A stretch of DNA of 64,000 nt. Origin: Aeromonas allosaccharophila (GTDB taxonomy: Bacteria > Pseudomonadota > Gammaproteobacteria > Enterobacterales > Aeromonadaceae). Location: positions 92,433-156,432 of the forward strand of contig NZ_CDBR01000023.1 in the NCBI RefSeq assembly GCF_000819685.1. The letters are read 5' to 3'. Made by a program: the position numbers and the translations under genes. The notes under the pieces are model-generated. The model saw only the letters and a program-made list of their open reading frames with translations. It did no database searches and was not told where the DNA came from. Shown here piece after piece: positions 46,312 through 56,488 of this stretch (the first letter of the stretch is position 1; each line of letters starts with the position of its first letter).

Positions 46312-46878
46312 TAGAGGAGAGGCGCATTAACCCCTTGTGTCAAGTTGACATACACAGGCCATCTAGTTGACTGATTTCAACTAGCCTCTGCACAAGGAGT
46401 TACTTCAAGGGTTGCGAGGACAATCAAGAGGTACTCTTGCAGAGGTATTCTATTTTAAATAGTTACAATGGTGATAGACACCAAGGAACGCACTAGCAGA
46501 TAGATGTAATTACTTCACACGTAAGGGCATACAGCCCATGCACTCACCAACTTAAAGACATTGTTTAAATGCTAGCCGCCTAGCAGCGCAAGCATTGTTA
46601 AGGTTCCAAAAGACACTACAGCAAACAGCCTACCCAATGCAACTAAATTTGTAAAAATTTCTGTGAGATTTTTTCAAGCTGCATTGCATATATATAAGAG
46701 CACCCCTTACCCCCTGCCCCCCTCCATGCAATCCCCCCAGCAAATCGACGATGCCTCTATGCACTCCCCACACAGCTTTTTCTTCCTGTCCCCTAACCCA
46801 CTGTCATTGTGTCAACCCATCACTGGGCAATTGATAGGGCTTGGAATGCCGTCATCATTCCGCCCCTAGCAGTTAGCT

Positions 46879-46900
46879 AAGTACACTCACAAGTACACTT
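46879..46900. repeat. right-end repeats matching the left end
   Basis: AAGTACACTC and AAGTACACTT, 12 bases apart, the same unit and spacing as at 40886-40907. Confidence 0.65.
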
Positions 46901-46912
46901 CAAAACGCCAGA

Positions 46913-46952
46913 AATAGAAAAGGCGCAGCAGTTACTAACCTGCTACGCCTTT
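46913..46952 (-). terminator. terminator of the right tRNA copy
   Basis: AGGCGCAGCAG/CTGCTACGCCT stem with one mismatch, followed on the minus strand by TTTTCT. Confidence 0.7.
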
Positions 46953-46959
46953 CTGAATG

Positions 46960-47036
46960 TGGTGGCCCCTGGGGGACTTGAACCCACGACCAATCGATTA
47001 TGAGTCGACTGCTCTGACCAACTGAGCTAAGGGGCC
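46960..47036 (-). tRNA. tRNA-Ile2 (CAU anticodon), intact right copy
   Basis: 77 bases with encoded CCA. GGCCCCT/AGGGGCC acceptor, loop CTCATAA. The acceptor sequence fits the lysidine-modified isoleucine tRNA reading AUA, and ileX lies by rpoD in E. coli too. Annotation tools may label it Met. The T stem GTGGG/CCCCC has one T:C mismatch in both copies. Promoter TAGACT-17-TATAAT on the minus strand at 47060-47088. Confidence 0.85.
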
Positions 47037-47059
47037 AAATTGTGCGTTTAGCGGCGTGG

Positions 47060-47088
47060 ATTATAGGGGAAGAGGAAAGAGCAGTCTA
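47060..47088 (-). promoter_or_regulatory. promoter of the right tRNA copy
   Basis: -35 TAGACT, 17-base spacer, -10 TATAAT read on the minus strand, with GC-rich bases after the -10 as in stable RNA promoters. Confidence 0.7.
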
Positions 47089-47159
47089 TAGGCATATCAA
47101 CCACTTGGCGACTAATTGTCCAGCTTGATAGAGGGTGCAAAGTGGGTCGCAAGGGTAAA

Positions 47160-47195
47160 TGCCAGACAAAACAAAGCCCCGCATGACGGGGCTTT
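47160..47195 (-). terminator. terminator of rpoD
   Basis: CAAAGCCCCG/CGGGGCTTTG stem followed on the minus strand by TTTTG. Confidence 0.85.
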
Positions 47196-47223
47196 GGCAG
47201 AGCAGTTTGACACAGTGTCAGGA

Positions 47224-49080
47224 CTATTCGTCCAGGAAGCTGCGCAGCACTTCCGAGCGGCTCGGATGGCGCAGTTTGCGCAGTGCCTTGGCTTCGATCT
47301 GACGAATACGCTCACGGGTAACATCGAACTGCTTGCCCACTTCTTCGAGGGTGTGGTCAGTGTTCATGTCGATACCGAAACGCATCCGCAGTACCTTGGC
47401 TTCGCGGGCGGTCAGGCCAGCCAGCACTTCGCGGGTAGCGTTGCGCAGGCTTTCGCTGGTCGCTGCATCCGCTGGCAGAGCCAGGGTGGTATCTTCGATG
47501 AAGTCGCCCAAGTGGGAATCTTCATCATCACCGATGGGCGTCTCCATGGAGATAGGCTCTTTGGCGATTTTCAGTACCTTGCGGATCTTGTCTTCCGGCA
47601 TGCCCATGCGCATGGCCAGCTCTTCCGGGTTCGGTTCACGACCCATCTCCTGCAGCATCTGACGGGAGATACGGTTGAGCTTGTTGATGGTCTCGATCAT
47701 GTGTACCGGGATACGGATGGTACGGGCCTGATCCGCGATGGAGCGGGTAATGGCCTGACGGATCCACCAGGTTGCATAGGTCGAGAACTTGTAGCCACGA
47801 CGGTATTCAAACTTGTCTACCGCCTTCATCAGACCGATGTTGCCCTCCTGGATCAGATCCAGGAACTGCAGACCGCGGTTGGTGTATTTCTTGGCGATAG
47901 AGATAACCAGACGCAAGTTGGCCTCAACCATCTCTTTCTTCGCACGGCGGGCCTTGGCCTCACCGATGCTCATGCGACGGTTGATATCCTTGATCTGGGC
48001 AATCGACAGACCGGTCTCTTCTTCGATTTGCTGCAGCTTGCCGATGGCGCGCTGAATATCCTCGTCCATTTCAACCAGACGGGGAGACCAAGCTTTGCCA
48101 GCCTGCTTCTGGTATTCAAACCAGGCAGTTTCACACTCGTTGTTGGTGAAGGCCGCGACGAAGGTTTTCTTCGGCATCTTGGCCTGCTCAACGCAGAGCT
48201 TCATGATGATGCGTTCCTGCACGCGGACGCGCTCCATCATTTCGCGCATGTTGTTGACCAGGCGATCAAACTGCTTGGGCATCAGGCGGAATTGACGGAA
48301 TACATCAGCCAGCTGGGCGATGGCGGCCTGGGTATCTTCGTGCGCACGACCATTCTTCTGAATGGAGAGGCGGGTCACCTCATACTGGGCACGCAGTTCG
48401 CCAAACTTCTCGCGAGCGACTTCCGGATCCGGGCCACCGTCACCGTCGTCGTCAGAGCTGTCGCCATCTTCGTCTTCGTCTTCTTCGTCTTCTTCATCTT
48501 CGTCGGCCAGATCGTCTTCGCCGAGTTCGGAACCGATGTGCGTGGCGGTAGGGGCCATGTCTTCGGTTTCGTTCGGATCAATAAAGCCAGAGATGATGTC
48601 AGAGAGACGCAGCTGCTCGGCTTCGTACTTGTCGTACTGTTCGAGCAGGTAAGTAATTGCTTCAGGGTACTCGGCTACGGAGCTTTGTACCTGGTTGATA
48701 CCGTCTTCGATCCGCTTGGCGATGTCGATTTCGCCTTCACGGGTCAGCAGTTCGACGGTACCCATTTCCCGCATGTACATGCGGACGGGATCGGTCGTGC
48801 GACCAATCTCAGATTCAACAGATGCCAGAGCCTGGGCCGCTGCTTCGGCAGCGTCCTCATCGGCGGTACCACCTTCAGCCATGATAAGGTCATCGGCATC
48901 CGGAGCGTTTTCAACCACTTGAATGCCCATATCGTTGATCATCTGAATGATGTCTTCGATCTGGTCTGAATCGACAATGTCTTGCGGGAGGTGATCGTTC
49001 ACCTCGGCATAGGTCAGGTAGCCCTGTTCTTTACCTTTGGCAACGAGGAGTTTAAGCTGAGACTGCGGGGTTTGCTCCAT
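47224..49080 (-). CDS. rpoD: RNA polymerase sigma factor RpoD (sigma-70)
   Basis: 618 residues. Region 1.1 opens [20 protein letters not shown] strongly acidic insert (Asp/Glu run around 190-210) marks the non-conserved region. Region 2 contains [20 protein letters not shown] and region 4 ends with the helix-turn-helix TREIRQ-like [23 protein letters not shown] 49080 corresponds to the E. coli start (613 residues); in-frame upstream codons are leader. Last gene of the rpsU-yqeY-dnaG-rpoD cluster. The 222-base gap to dnaG probably holds internal promoters. Confidence 0.98.
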   Translation of the reverse strand: MEQTPQSQLKLLVAKGKEQGYLTYAEVNDHLPQDIVDSDQIEDIIQMINDMGIQVVENAPDADDLIMAEGGTADEDAAEAAAQALASVESEIGRTTDPVRMYMREMGTVELLTREGEIDIAKRIEDGINQVQSSVAEYPEAITYLLEQYDKYEAEQLRLSDIISGFIDPNETEDMAPTATHIGSELGEDDLADEDEEDEEDEDEDGDSSDDDGDGGPDPEVAREKFGELRAQYEVTRLSIQKNGRAHEDTQAAIAQLADVFRQFRLMPKQFDRLVNNMREMMERVRVQERIIMKLCVEQAKMPKKTFVAAFTNNECETAWFEYQKQAGKAWSPRLVEMDEDIQRAIGKLQQIEEETGLSIAQIKDINRRMSIGEAKARRAKKEMVEANLRLVISIAKKYTNRGLQFLDLIQEGNIGLMKAVDKFEYRRGYKFSTYATWWIRQAITRSIADQARTIRIPVHMIETINKLNRISRQMLQEMGREPNPEELAMRMGMPEDKIRKVLKIAKEPISMETPIGDDEDSHLGDFIEDTTLALPADAATSESLRNATREVLAGLTAREAKVLRMRFGIDMNTDHTLEEVGKQFDVTRERIRQIEAKALRKLRHPSRSEVLRSFLDE

Positions 49081-49302
49081 AGAACTCATCCGGTTGGTGT
49101 TGCTAGGTTGCGCGTACAGTGCGCTGCTGCGCAAATAGCCAATTCTAATAGAAAACCGCCAGACATGCTATGTCTGGTTGCGGCGTCGGTCATGAGAAAC
49201 CCCTGCCCGCAGTATTGTCGGGGCCAGGCGGTTATATAAATTTTGCTTTTCATCCCGTCGATTCGGGCAACGTTATTCATATTGGGACTATTCACTCAAA
49301 TA

Positions 49303-51081
49303 TCAAGCCCCACACTCATTTCTTTTCTCAGTCTTCATCTCCCTGAGTAGCATCATTAACTCCTGCATCTCCGCTTGGCTTGGTCTTTCCTTGTTTTGTA
49401 ACTCTTCTATACGCTGATTCAAAACCTGACTGGTAAAGCCAAAAAAAGTGTCTTCCAGTTCCCTCTGAATGTCTGGAGCTTGATCCGGATTGATCTCTTC
49501 AAACGGGTAATACATTGCCAGTTGTGCGAGGATCTCTCCCTCCTTGGTGCCGCGCCAATGTTCCAGCAGGATACCAGTGGTAATACCGGGCTGTGCCAGG
49601 ATCTGCTGGTGCAATTGCAGCAGGAACTTGATGCCCTGTACGCGTAGTCCGGCCAATTCCGGCATGGAAGGCAGTTTGGCTGCTACCGCCGGATATTGCA
49701 CCATCAGCGCCAGCGCCCGCCGCAGTGGAGTCAACTTGATAGCTTTTGGTTTGTTGACCTCGGCCTTGGGCTGATTGTTGCGGGCAAACAGTTCGGCGAT
49801 ACGCTGTTTGTTCTCGCCCCAGCGCATCATGCTGGAGAGGCGGGTGATCAATCCTTCTCGGGTAAATCCTTCCGGTACGCGGCGGATGAGTTCAGCAGCC
49901 TCATGGGCTATCTCATGCTTGCCTGCTTCACCTAGTAGTATCGCGTCCCGCCTTAGGCGCTGGAACATGAAGTCGGCGAACGGCTGGGCTTCATCGAGCA
50001 GAGCTTCGAAGCCCTCCTTGCCAATCTGGCGTACCAGCGAGTCGGGATCCTCGCCATCGGGCAGGAACACGAACTTCAGCTCGCGGCCATCCTGCAGATG
50101 GGGGAGGGCATTATCCAGTGCTCGCCAGGCGGCTTCACGACCGGCGTTGTCACCGTCATAGCAGCAGACTACCTCAGCGGTGGTGCGAAACAGGGTGTGG
50201 ATATGGTCGCTGGTTGTCGCGGTACCCAGTGCCGCCACCGCATAGTCGATGTCGTACTGACCGAGTGCCACCACATCCATGTAGCCTTCTACCACCAGGA
50301 TCCGACGAGGATCCTTGTGTGCCTGCTTCACCTCGTAGAGACCGAACAGCTCCCGCCCTTTATGGAAGATGGGGGTCTCCGGCGAGTTCAGGTACTTGGG
50401 CGTACCATCACCCAGCACCCGACCACCGAAGCCGATGACCCGGCCACGCTTGTCACGGATCGGGAACATGATGCGATCGCGGAAACGATCGTAGCTGCCC
50501 CCACCATTTTCACGGGTGATCAGCATGCCACCCGAGACGAGCAGCTGCTCGTGATCCCGGCTGGCGCCAAAGCGGCGGCGCACCTGATCCCAGTCGCTGG
50601 GGGCGTAGCCGATGTTGAAGCGCTTGACCACTTCGCCGGTCAGACCGCGCCCTTTGAGGTACTCCACCGCATGGGGAGCGCTCTTGAGATTGCTCTCGTA
50701 GAAGCGGGCGATCTGGTTCATCAGCTCGAACAGATCCTTGCTGACGGCGGGTTGGGAGCTGGCCGAACCACCTATGCTCTGCTCGCGAGGCACCTGCATG
50801 CCCTGCATGCTGGCAAGCTCTTCGATGGCATCGGGAAATTCGAGGCCGTCATATTCCATGACAAAGCCGATGGCGTTGCCGTGGGCGCCACAACCGAAAC
50901 AGTGGTAGAACTGCTTCTCCTGGCTGACGGTAAAAGAGGGGCTTTTTTCGTTATGAAAAGGGCAGCAAGCCTGGTAGTTCTTACCGGCTTTTTTCAGCCG
51001 CACTCGCGAGTCGATCAGCTCGACTATGTCTGTGCGTACGAGCAGATCGTCGATAAAGGATTGGGGGATCCTGCCTGCCAT
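49303..51081 (-). CDS. dnaG: DNA primase
   Basis: 592 residues. The zinc-binding CHC2 motif has Cys40, His43, Cys61 and Cys64 as in E. coli. The TOPRIM domain shows ILVVEGYMDVVAL and CCYDGDNAGREAA. The C-terminal helicase-binding region is present. Synthesises RNA primers at the replication fork. AGGA is five bases before the ATG; it lies between yqeY and rpoD. Confidence 0.97.
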   Translation of the reverse strand: MAGRIPQSFIDDLLVRTDIVELIDSRVRLKKAGKNYQACCPFHNEKSPSFTVSQEKQFYHCFGCGAHGNAIGFVMEYDGLEFPDAIEELASMQGMQVPREQSIGGSASSQPAVSKDLFELMNQIARFYESNLKSAPHAVEYLKGRGLTGEVVKRFNIGYAPSDWDQVRRRFGASRDHEQLLVSGGMLITRENGGGSYDRFRDRIMFPIRDKRGRVIGFGGRVLGDGTPKYLNSPETPIFHKGRELFGLYEVKQAHKDPRRILVVEGYMDVVALGQYDIDYAVAALGTATTSDHIHTLFRTTAEVVCCYDGDNAGREAAWRALDNALPHLQDGRELKFVFLPDGEDPDSLVRQIGKEGFEALLDEAQPFADFMFQRLRRDAILLGEAGKHEIAHEAAELIRRVPEGFTREGLITRLSSMMRWGENKQRIAELFARNNQPKAEVNKPKAIKLTPLRRALALMVQYPAVAAKLPSMPELAGLRVQGIKFLLQLHQQILAQPGITTGILLEHWRGTKEGEILAQLAMYYPFEEINPDQAPDIQRELEDTFFGFTSQVLNQRIEELQNKERPSQAEMQELMMLLREMKTEKRNECGA

Positions 51082-51106
51082 AACCGTCCTGTTTCATTGC
51101 GGAGAA

Positions 51107-51142
51107 AATAAAAAAGCCGCGCATTCCAAGGGAAGCACGGCT
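51107..51142 (-). terminator. terminator between yqeY and dnaG
   Basis: AGCCGTGC/GCGCGGCT imperfect stem followed on the minus strand by TTTTTTATTTT, 26 bases before the dnaG start. It should make dnaG output much lower than that of rpsU, as in the E. coli operon. Confidence 0.8.
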
Positions 51143-51169
51143 TCTTCGACCAAACAAGAGAGTTGCCTG

Positions 51170-51613
51170 TTACGCCAAGCGGGTTTTCACCTGAACACTG
51201 ACGGCGCCGACATCGGCACGCCCCTGAATTTTCGGCTTCAAGACAGCCATGACCTTGCCCATATCAGCCATGACGGCAGCACCACTCTCAGTGATGGCTT
51301 GCTCGATCAGAGCGGCAATTTCATCTGCGGTCAGCTGTTGCGGCAGGAATTCCTGCAACACAACGATCTCGGCGGACTCTTTGTCGGCGAGATCCTGGCG
51401 ACCGGCAGCTTCAAATTGGCTGATGGAATCGCGGCGCTGTTTGACCATTTTGGTCACGACAGCGAGGATATCCTCATCATTCAGCTCGATACGGGTATCG
51501 ACTTCACGTTGCTTGATTTCTGCCATCAACAGGCGGATCGCTCCCAGACGTGCCTTATTTTTGGCAAGCATGGCGAGTTTTTGCTGATCCTTGAGTTGAT
51601 CCTTCAGAGACAC
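51170..51613 (-). CDS. yqeY: GatB/YqeY domain protein
   Basis: 147 residues matching stand-alone YqeY proteins: LKDQQKLAMLAKNKARLGAIR at the start, FLPQQLTADEIAALIEQAI near 90 and DMGKVMAVLKPKIQGRADVG near the end. The domain is the tRNA-binding tail of GatB, but the free protein's role is not settled. GTG start with GGGAG about seven bases upstream. Inserted between rpsU and dnaG, as in many gammaproteobacteria outside enterics. Confidence 0.9.
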   Translation of the reverse strand: MSLKDQLKDQQKLAMLAKNKARLGAIRLLMAEIKQREVDTRIELNDEDILAVVTKMVKQRRDSISQFEAAGRQDLADKESAEIVVLQEFLPQQLTADEIAALIEQAITESGAAVMADMGKVMAVLKPKIQGRADVGAVSVQVKTRLA

Positions 51614-51628
51614 GGCAATATCTCCCGA

Positions 51629-51856
<228 letters not shown>

Positions 51857-52023
51857 TCAGTGATAAATTGTTAGCTGACCTTCAATCGATCAGCATGTCT
51901 TAAAATGGTGCGAAATTATACTCTGGACAGGGAATGAAAGTAAACCCGCAGAGATCGCTCTGGTTTAAAAAACCCGCGAAGGTTACCATAGCCGTCTCAT
52001 TTTAGCAGTGAAATTTTTTAGCA

Positions 52024-53037
52024 ATGCGTGTATTGGGCATAGAGACATCCTGTGACGAAACCGGGATCGCGATCTTCGACGATCAAAAAGGGATCCTTTC
52101 CCATCAGTTATACAGCCAGGTCAAGCTGCATGCGGACTACGGTGGCGTCGTTCCCGAGCTCGCCAGCCGGGATCATGTTCGCAAGACGATCCCGTTGATC
52201 CAGGCCGCATTGCAAGAGGCGGGACTGGGTAAAGATGACATCGACGGCATCGCGTATACCGCGGGCCCGGGTCTGGTTGGCGCCATTCTGGTCGGGGCGA
52301 CCATCGGCCGCTCGCTGGCGATGGCGTGGAACAAACCGGCCATCGCCGTCCATCATATGGAAGGCCACCTGCTGGCCCCCATGCTGGAGGAGAAGGCCCC
52401 CGAGTTCCCCTTCGTAGCGCTGCTGGTCTCCGGTGGTCACTCCATGCTGGTACGGGTTGACGGCATTGGCAGCTATCAGTTGCTGGGGGAATCCATCGAT
52501 GATGCCGCGGGCGAAGCGTTCGACAAGACCGCCAAGCTGATGGGGCTGGACTACCCGGGCGGCCCGCAGCTCTCCCGTCTGGCCGAGAAGGGCACCACCG
52601 GACGTTTCCACTTCCCCCGTCCGATGACCGATCGCCCGGGGCTCGACATGAGCTTCTCTGGCCTCAAGACCTTTGCTGCCAACACCATTGCCGCCAACGG
52701 TGATGATGAGCAGACCCGTGCCGATATCGCCCGGGCGTTTGAAGATGCGGTGGTCGATACTCTGGCCATCAAATGCCGCCGTGCGCTGAAAGAGACCGGT
52801 CTCAAGCGTCTGGTGGTCGCCGGCGGTGTCAGTGCCAACCGTCATCTGCGTGCCCAGCTGGCCGAGCTGATGGAGAGTCTCAAGGGTGAGGTGTTCTATC
52901 CACGCACCGAATATTGCACCGATAATGGCGCCATGATCGCCTATGCGGGCATGCAGCGCCTCAAAGCCGGTGTATTCGAGCCGCTGACGGTCAAGGCCGT
53001 GCCGCGCTGGCCGCTGGATACTCTGGATCCGGTCTGA
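52024..53037 (+). CDS. tsaD: tRNA N6-adenosine threonylcarbamoyltransferase TsaD
   Basis: 337 residues. ASKHA-fold enzyme making t6A at position 37 of ANN-decoding tRNAs. [19 protein letters not shown] opens the chain; metal ligands lie in [10 protein letters not shown] (HxxxH); [11 protein letters not shown] and [13 protein letters not shown] complete the nucleotide site. Divergent from rpsU as in E. coli. Confidence 0.97.
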   Translation: MRVLGIETSCDETGIAIFDDQKGILSHQLYSQVKLHADYGGVVPELASRDHVRKTIPLIQAALQEAGLGKDDIDGIAYTAGPGLVGAILVGATIGRSLAMAWNKPAIAVHHMEGHLLAPMLEEKAPEFPFVALLVSGGHSMLVRVDGIGSYQLLGESIDDAAGEAFDKTAKLMGLDYPGGPQLSRLAEKGTTGRFHFPRPMTDRPGLDMSFSGLKTFAANTIAANGDDEQTRADIARAFEDAVVDTLAIKCRRALKETGLKRLVVAGGVSANRHLRAQLAELMESLKGEVFYPRTEYCTDNGAMIAYAGMQRLKAGVFEPLTVKAVPRWPLDTLDPV

Positions 53038-53546
53038 TCCAGAGGATCCTGCCCCTTGTCGGGCGGATGGTCTGATATGCCTTGGGCATGCTCCCGATAA
53101 TGCGGGAGCCTGTTCGAGGCATTTTTATTGCCTGTTTTTCGACATGTTTCCCTTCACATCGGCAGCGGCTCAGCCAGGCCTGCTGCAACATCCCGAAGCC
53201 TGTTTGGGGTGCCAATTGTTCGCTATAAACTGAATTTTCTGGATTTTGCCGATGTGCCCCAATCTCGGCTTATGGCTGTTCGTTCTTCTATCTGCCGCTC
53301 TTCCTGGGTTTTCTATATCTGCTTAACAGCGATACCTGTCTAACAGCGACAGCCCGATCTTGCATGACGCGATAAGTCAGATCGCGCCAAAGGCGTCTTA
53401 TAAAGTGATGGCGATGGTTGGGGAGGGGATGGCCTTTCTGGGACAGCCAAAAGGCTGTCACGGCCATTGAGGGGGCTTATGAGGGCTCCTTACCATCAAT
53501 GGTTTTACATGGTGGCAGAACTCAACGCTCTGAAAGACGAGATAAA
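53038..53546. other. intergenic region with several hairpins
   Basis: No convincing gene. TAACAGCGA occurs twice (53322 and 53341). Stems CGCGAT/ATCGCG (53368-53386), and GACAGCC/GGCTGTC nested in ATGGCC/GGCCAT (53429-53467) could be RNA structures. Open frames here lack ribosome sites and look random. Confidence 0.45.
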
Positions 53547-53577
53547 AAAATCCCCGCCAGTTGGCGGGGATTTTGTT
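53547..53577. terminator. terminator of dcuA
   Basis: AAAATCCCCGCCA/TGGCGGGGATTTT stem, 23 bases past the dcuA stop. Confidence 0.9.
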
Positions 53578-53599
53578 TGGCTATCGGCAGGCGATGGGA

Positions 53600-54919
53600 T
53601 TACAGCAGGATGCCGCCGAAGAAGAAGCCCAGTGCCACGGCGATGGCGATGGTAGCGGTGCCCGGTACGAAGAAGGGGTGGTTGAATACCGCCTTACCGA
53701 TACGGGTGGAACCGGTGTCGTCCATCTCTACCGCAGCCAGCAGGGTCGGGTAGGTTGGCAGTACGAACAGGGCGCTTACGGCTGCGAAGGAGGCAATCGC
53801 AGTCAGCGGGCTGACACCCAGTGCCAGTGCGGCAGGCATCAGCGCTTTGGTGGTGGCACCTTGTGAATAGAGCAGCATGGCGGCGAAGAACAGCACCACG
53901 GCCAGCAGCCAGGAGTACTGGTTCAGCAGGTCGCCAGCGATCAGCTGGATGGTGTCCATGTTGCCTTTGACGAAGACGTTACCCAGCCAGGCGACACCCA
54001 GTACGCAGATACAGGCGGACATACCGGACTTGAAGGTCGGCATGTTGGTGACCTGGGTGGCGTCCAGTTTGCACACCAGGGTCATGATGGTGGCAGCAGC
54101 CAGCATAATGCCCATGATGGCGCCGTCACGGGGGATCGGCGGGTTGGTGATCAGACCCACTTTACCGGAGATGGCAGTGGCATAGGCCATGACAGCTACG
54201 ATGGCAGCGATGAAGATCCAGACAGAAACCTTGGCGTAAGGTTTCAGCTCAAGCTTGGTAGTGCCACGCAGTTTGATCAGGCCCTTGGCTTTACGCTCCA
54301 GATAGACTTCGTCCTGATCCAGCGGCTTGCCCATCATGTTGGCAATGAAGGCGCCCAGGATACAGGCCAGGAAGGTAGAGGGGATGCAGATGGCCAGCAG
54401 GGTCAGGTAGTCAACACCGAACGGCTCGAGCATGCCGGAGAAGGCAACCACAGCGGCAGAGATCGGGGAGGCTGTGATGGCAATCTGGGAGGCAACAACC
54501 GCGATGGAGAGCGGACGGGATGGGCGGATCCCTTGCTCTTTGGCCACTTCAGCGATAACCGGCAGGGTGGAGAAGGCGGTATGACCGGTACCGGCCAGCA
54601 TGGTCATCAGATAGGTGACGACCGGGGCGGCGAAGGTGATGTATTTGGGGTTCTTGCGCAGCGCTTTCTCTGCCAGGGAGACCAGGTAGTCCATCCCGCC
54701 AGCCAGTTGCATACAGGCGATGGCGCAGATGACGGACGCGATGATCATGATTACATCCCAGGGGATGTAAGTGACCAGTTGGTCGCTCGGGATGGGCATG
54801 CCCAGACCCCACGTCAGTACCAGTACCCCCAGACCACCGGCAAAGCCGATGCCGATGCTGCCTATCCGGGCCCCCAGATAGATAGCGGCGAGCACGACAA
54901 GTAACTCGATTCCAATCAT
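53600..54919 (-). CDS. dcuA: C4-dicarboxylate transporter DcuA
   Basis: 439 residues, about ten membrane helices. IGIELLVVLAAIYLGARIG at the start, GTGHTAFSTLPVIAEVAKEQ near 110 and SQIAITASPISAAVVAFSG near 145 are DcuA/DcuB features. Exchanges aspartate or fumarate for succinate. ATG 54919 has GGAG eight bases upstream. Downstream of aspA on the same strand, the classic pairing. Confidence 0.95.
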   Translation of the reverse strand: MIGIELLVVLAAIYLGARIGSIGIGFAGGLGVLVLTWGLGMPIPSDQLVTYIPWDVIMIIASVICAIACMQLAGGMDYLVSLAEKALRKNPKYITFAAPVVTYLMTMLAGTGHTAFSTLPVIAEVAKEQGIRPSRPLSIAVVASQIAITASPISAAVVAFSGMLEPFGVDYLTLLAICIPSTFLACILGAFIANMMGKPLDQDEVYLERKAKGLIKLRGTTKLELKPYAKVSVWIFIAAIVAVMAYATAISGKVGLITNPPIPRDGAIMGIMLAAATIMTLVCKLDATQVTNMPTFKSGMSACICVLGVAWLGNVFVKGNMDTIQLIAGDLLNQYSWLLAVVLFFAAMLLYSQGATTKALMPAALALGVSPLTAIASFAAVSALFVLPTYPTLLAAVEMDDTGSTRIGKAVFNHPFFVPGTATIAIAVALGFFFGGILL

Positions 54920-54969
54920 AGCGATAACTCCATTTTTTAGTTTTTTGGTTTTTATTTGGCAAAAAGCCA

Positions 54970-55038
54970 ATTCCCGATCGGGCTGGGGATAAAGACCAAT
55001 CGGGAACTGACTTTATGGGCCGGGAAGATCCCGGCCCA
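54970..55038 (-). other. two hairpins between aspA and dcuA
   Basis: TTCCCGAT/ATCGGGAA (54970-55006) and GGGCCGGGA/TCCCGGCCC (55018-55038). No T run, so more likely transcript stabilisers or partial terminators than full stops. Confidence 0.5.
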
Positions 55039-55045
55039 CACTCGC

Positions 55046-56488
55046 TTATACGGCAGCTTCGCGGGTGAAACGCTTGGCTTTGTATTGCGGGTTCATCAGG
55101 TTCTCGATGGAGAGAATTTCGTCCAGTTGCTCGGCGCTCAGCAGGCCGCGCTCCAGAACGACTTCGCGGACGTTCTTGCCGGTCTGGGCACAGATCTTGC
55201 CGACGATGTCACCTTCGTGGTGGCCGATGAAGGGGTTCAGGTAGGTCACGATACCGATGGAGTTCAGCACGTGGTTCATGCAGATTTCCGGGTTGGCAGT
55301 GATACCTTCCACGCACTTCTCGCGCAGGGAGATACAGGCTTTTTCCATCAGGCTCAGGGATTCGAACATCGCCTGACCAATCACCGGCTCCATGACGTTC
55401 AGCTGCAGCTGACCGGCTTCGGCGGCGAAGGTGATGGTGATGTCGTTACCGAATACCTTGAAGCAGGACTGGTTGACCACTTCCGGGATAACCGGGTTGA
55501 CCTTGGCTGGCATGATGGAGGAACCCGCCTGCATTTCCGGCAGGTTGATCTCTTTCAGTGCAGTGCGCGGGCCGGAGGAGAGCAGACGCAGGTCATTACA
55601 GATCTTGGACATTTTCATGGCCAGACGCTTGATGGCGCCGTGCAGCATGACGTAGGCGCCACAGTCGGAGGTAGCTTCGATCAGATCTTCTGCCGGCACA
55701 TAGGCACGACCGGTGATCTCGGCCAGACGCTTGATGGCCAGCTCGGAGTACTCGGGCGGAGTGTTCAGACCGGTACCGATAGCGGTAGCGCCCAGGTTCA
55801 CTTCCAGCAGCAGCTCCTGGCAACGCTTGATGGACTTGATCTCTTCACGCAGGGTGACGGCGAACGCGTGGAACTCCTGACCCAGGGTCATCGGAACCGC
55901 ATCTTGCAGCTGGGTACGGCCCATCTTCAGGATGTTTTTGAACTCTTCAGCCTTGGCATCGAATGCCGCGATCAGGTGCTCCAGCGCGTGCAGGGTCACA
56001 TCGGTGCTGTTCACTACCGCTACGCGGAAACCGGTTGGGTAGGCATCGTTGGTGGACTGGCACTTGTTGACGTGGTCGTTCGGGTTGATGACGTCGTAAC
56101 GGCCTTTCTCCAGACCCATGATTTCCAGGGCGATGTTGGCCAGTACTTCGTTGGTGTTCATGTTGACGGAGGTGCCGGCACCACCCTGGTAAACGTCGAC
56201 TGGGAACTGGTCGAAGCATTTGCCGGTGTTCAGCATCAGGTCGCAGGCTTCTACGATCTTGTCAGCAATTTCAGGACGGATGGTACCCAGTTCGCCGTTT
56301 GCCAGCGCAGCCGCTTTCTTGGTCAGAACCATACCGCGGACGAATTCCGGAACGTCAGAAATCTTCTGAGAGCTGATCTTGAAGTTCTCGACAGCGCGCA
56401 GGGTGTGCACACCGTAGTAGAGATCATTGGAAACTTCTTTGGTGCCCAGCAGGTCTTCTTCAATGCGGACGTTCTTGATGTCGCTCAT
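55046..56488 (-). CDS. aspA: aspartate ammonia-lyase
   Basis: 480 residues. Converts aspartate to fumarate and ammonia. The lyase signature [19 protein letters not shown] is near residue 325, with [17 protein letters not shown] and [17 protein letters not shown] further forward. GAGG is seven bases before the ATG. With DcuA it makes and trades fumarate, which suits anaerobic fumarate respiration. Confidence 0.96.
   Translation of the reverse strand: MSDIKNVRIEEDLLGTKEVSNDLYYGVHTLRAVENFKISSQKISDVPEFVRGMVLTKKAAALANGELGTIRPEIADKIVEACDLMLNTGKCFDQFPVDVYQGGAGTSVNMNTNEVLANIALEIMGLEKGRYDVINPNDHVNKCQSTNDAYPTGFRVAVVNSTDVTLHALEHLIAAFDAKAEEFKNILKMGRTQLQDAVPMTLGQEFHAFAVTLREEIKSIKRCQELLLEVNLGATAIGTGLNTPPEYSELAIKRLAEITGRAYVPAEDLIEATSDCGAYVMLHGAIKRLAMKMSKICNDLRLLSSGPRTALKEINLPEMQAGSSIMPAKVNPVIPEVVNQSCFKVFGNDITITFAAEAGQLQLNVMEPVIGQAMFESLSLMEKACISLREKCVEGITANPEICMNHVLNSIGIVTYLNPFIGHHEGDIVGKICAQTGKNVREVVLERGLLSAEQLDEILSIENLMNPQYKAKRFTREAAV

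Larger units (their letters stand above)
46312..46959. other. 648-base non-coding right end of the element
   Basis: Contains a compound hairpin at 46333-46397 (outer CCTTGTG/CACAAGG, inner perfect CTAGTTGA/TCAACTAG), a hairpin CAAGAG/CTCTTG at 46425-46439, the integrase-like repeats at 46879-46900 and the right tRNA terminator at 46913-46952. A 68-codon open frame at 46663-46869 is Pro/Ser-rich without a ribosome site and is not accepted. Confidence 0.55.
40704..47036. mobile_element. tRNA-bounded integrative element, about 6.3 kb
   Basis: Bounded by two nearly identical minus-strand tRNA(CAU) genes that share a 71-base identical block. A tyrosine integrase is next to the left copy. Matching repeats (AAGTACACTT, 12 bases apart) lie just inside both ends. 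The interior is AT-richer than the flanks and consists mostly of small unknown genes. The right copy keeps a good promoter and lies by rpoD, as ileX does in E. coli, so it probably marks the original locus. No conjugation, capsid, primase or toxin gene is recognised. Confidence 0.85.

Noticed and set aside
46663..46869. 68-codon Pro/Ser-rich frame near the right element end
   Set aside because: No Shine-Dalgarno, low complexity, and no coupling to neighbours.
40704..47036. Two ordinary tandem tRNA genes with an unrelated gene cluster between
   Set aside because: Integrase adjacency, matched end repeats and the composition shift make an integrated element the better reading, although both tRNAs have their own -10 box.
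47116..48969. 617-codon open frame on the + strand opposite rpoD
   Set aside because: Antisense shadow of a highly conserved gene in a GC-rich genome; no ribosome site and no recognisable product.
53128..53343. 71-codon frame after tsaD
   Set aside because: Non-ATG start, no ribosome site, no family resemblance.
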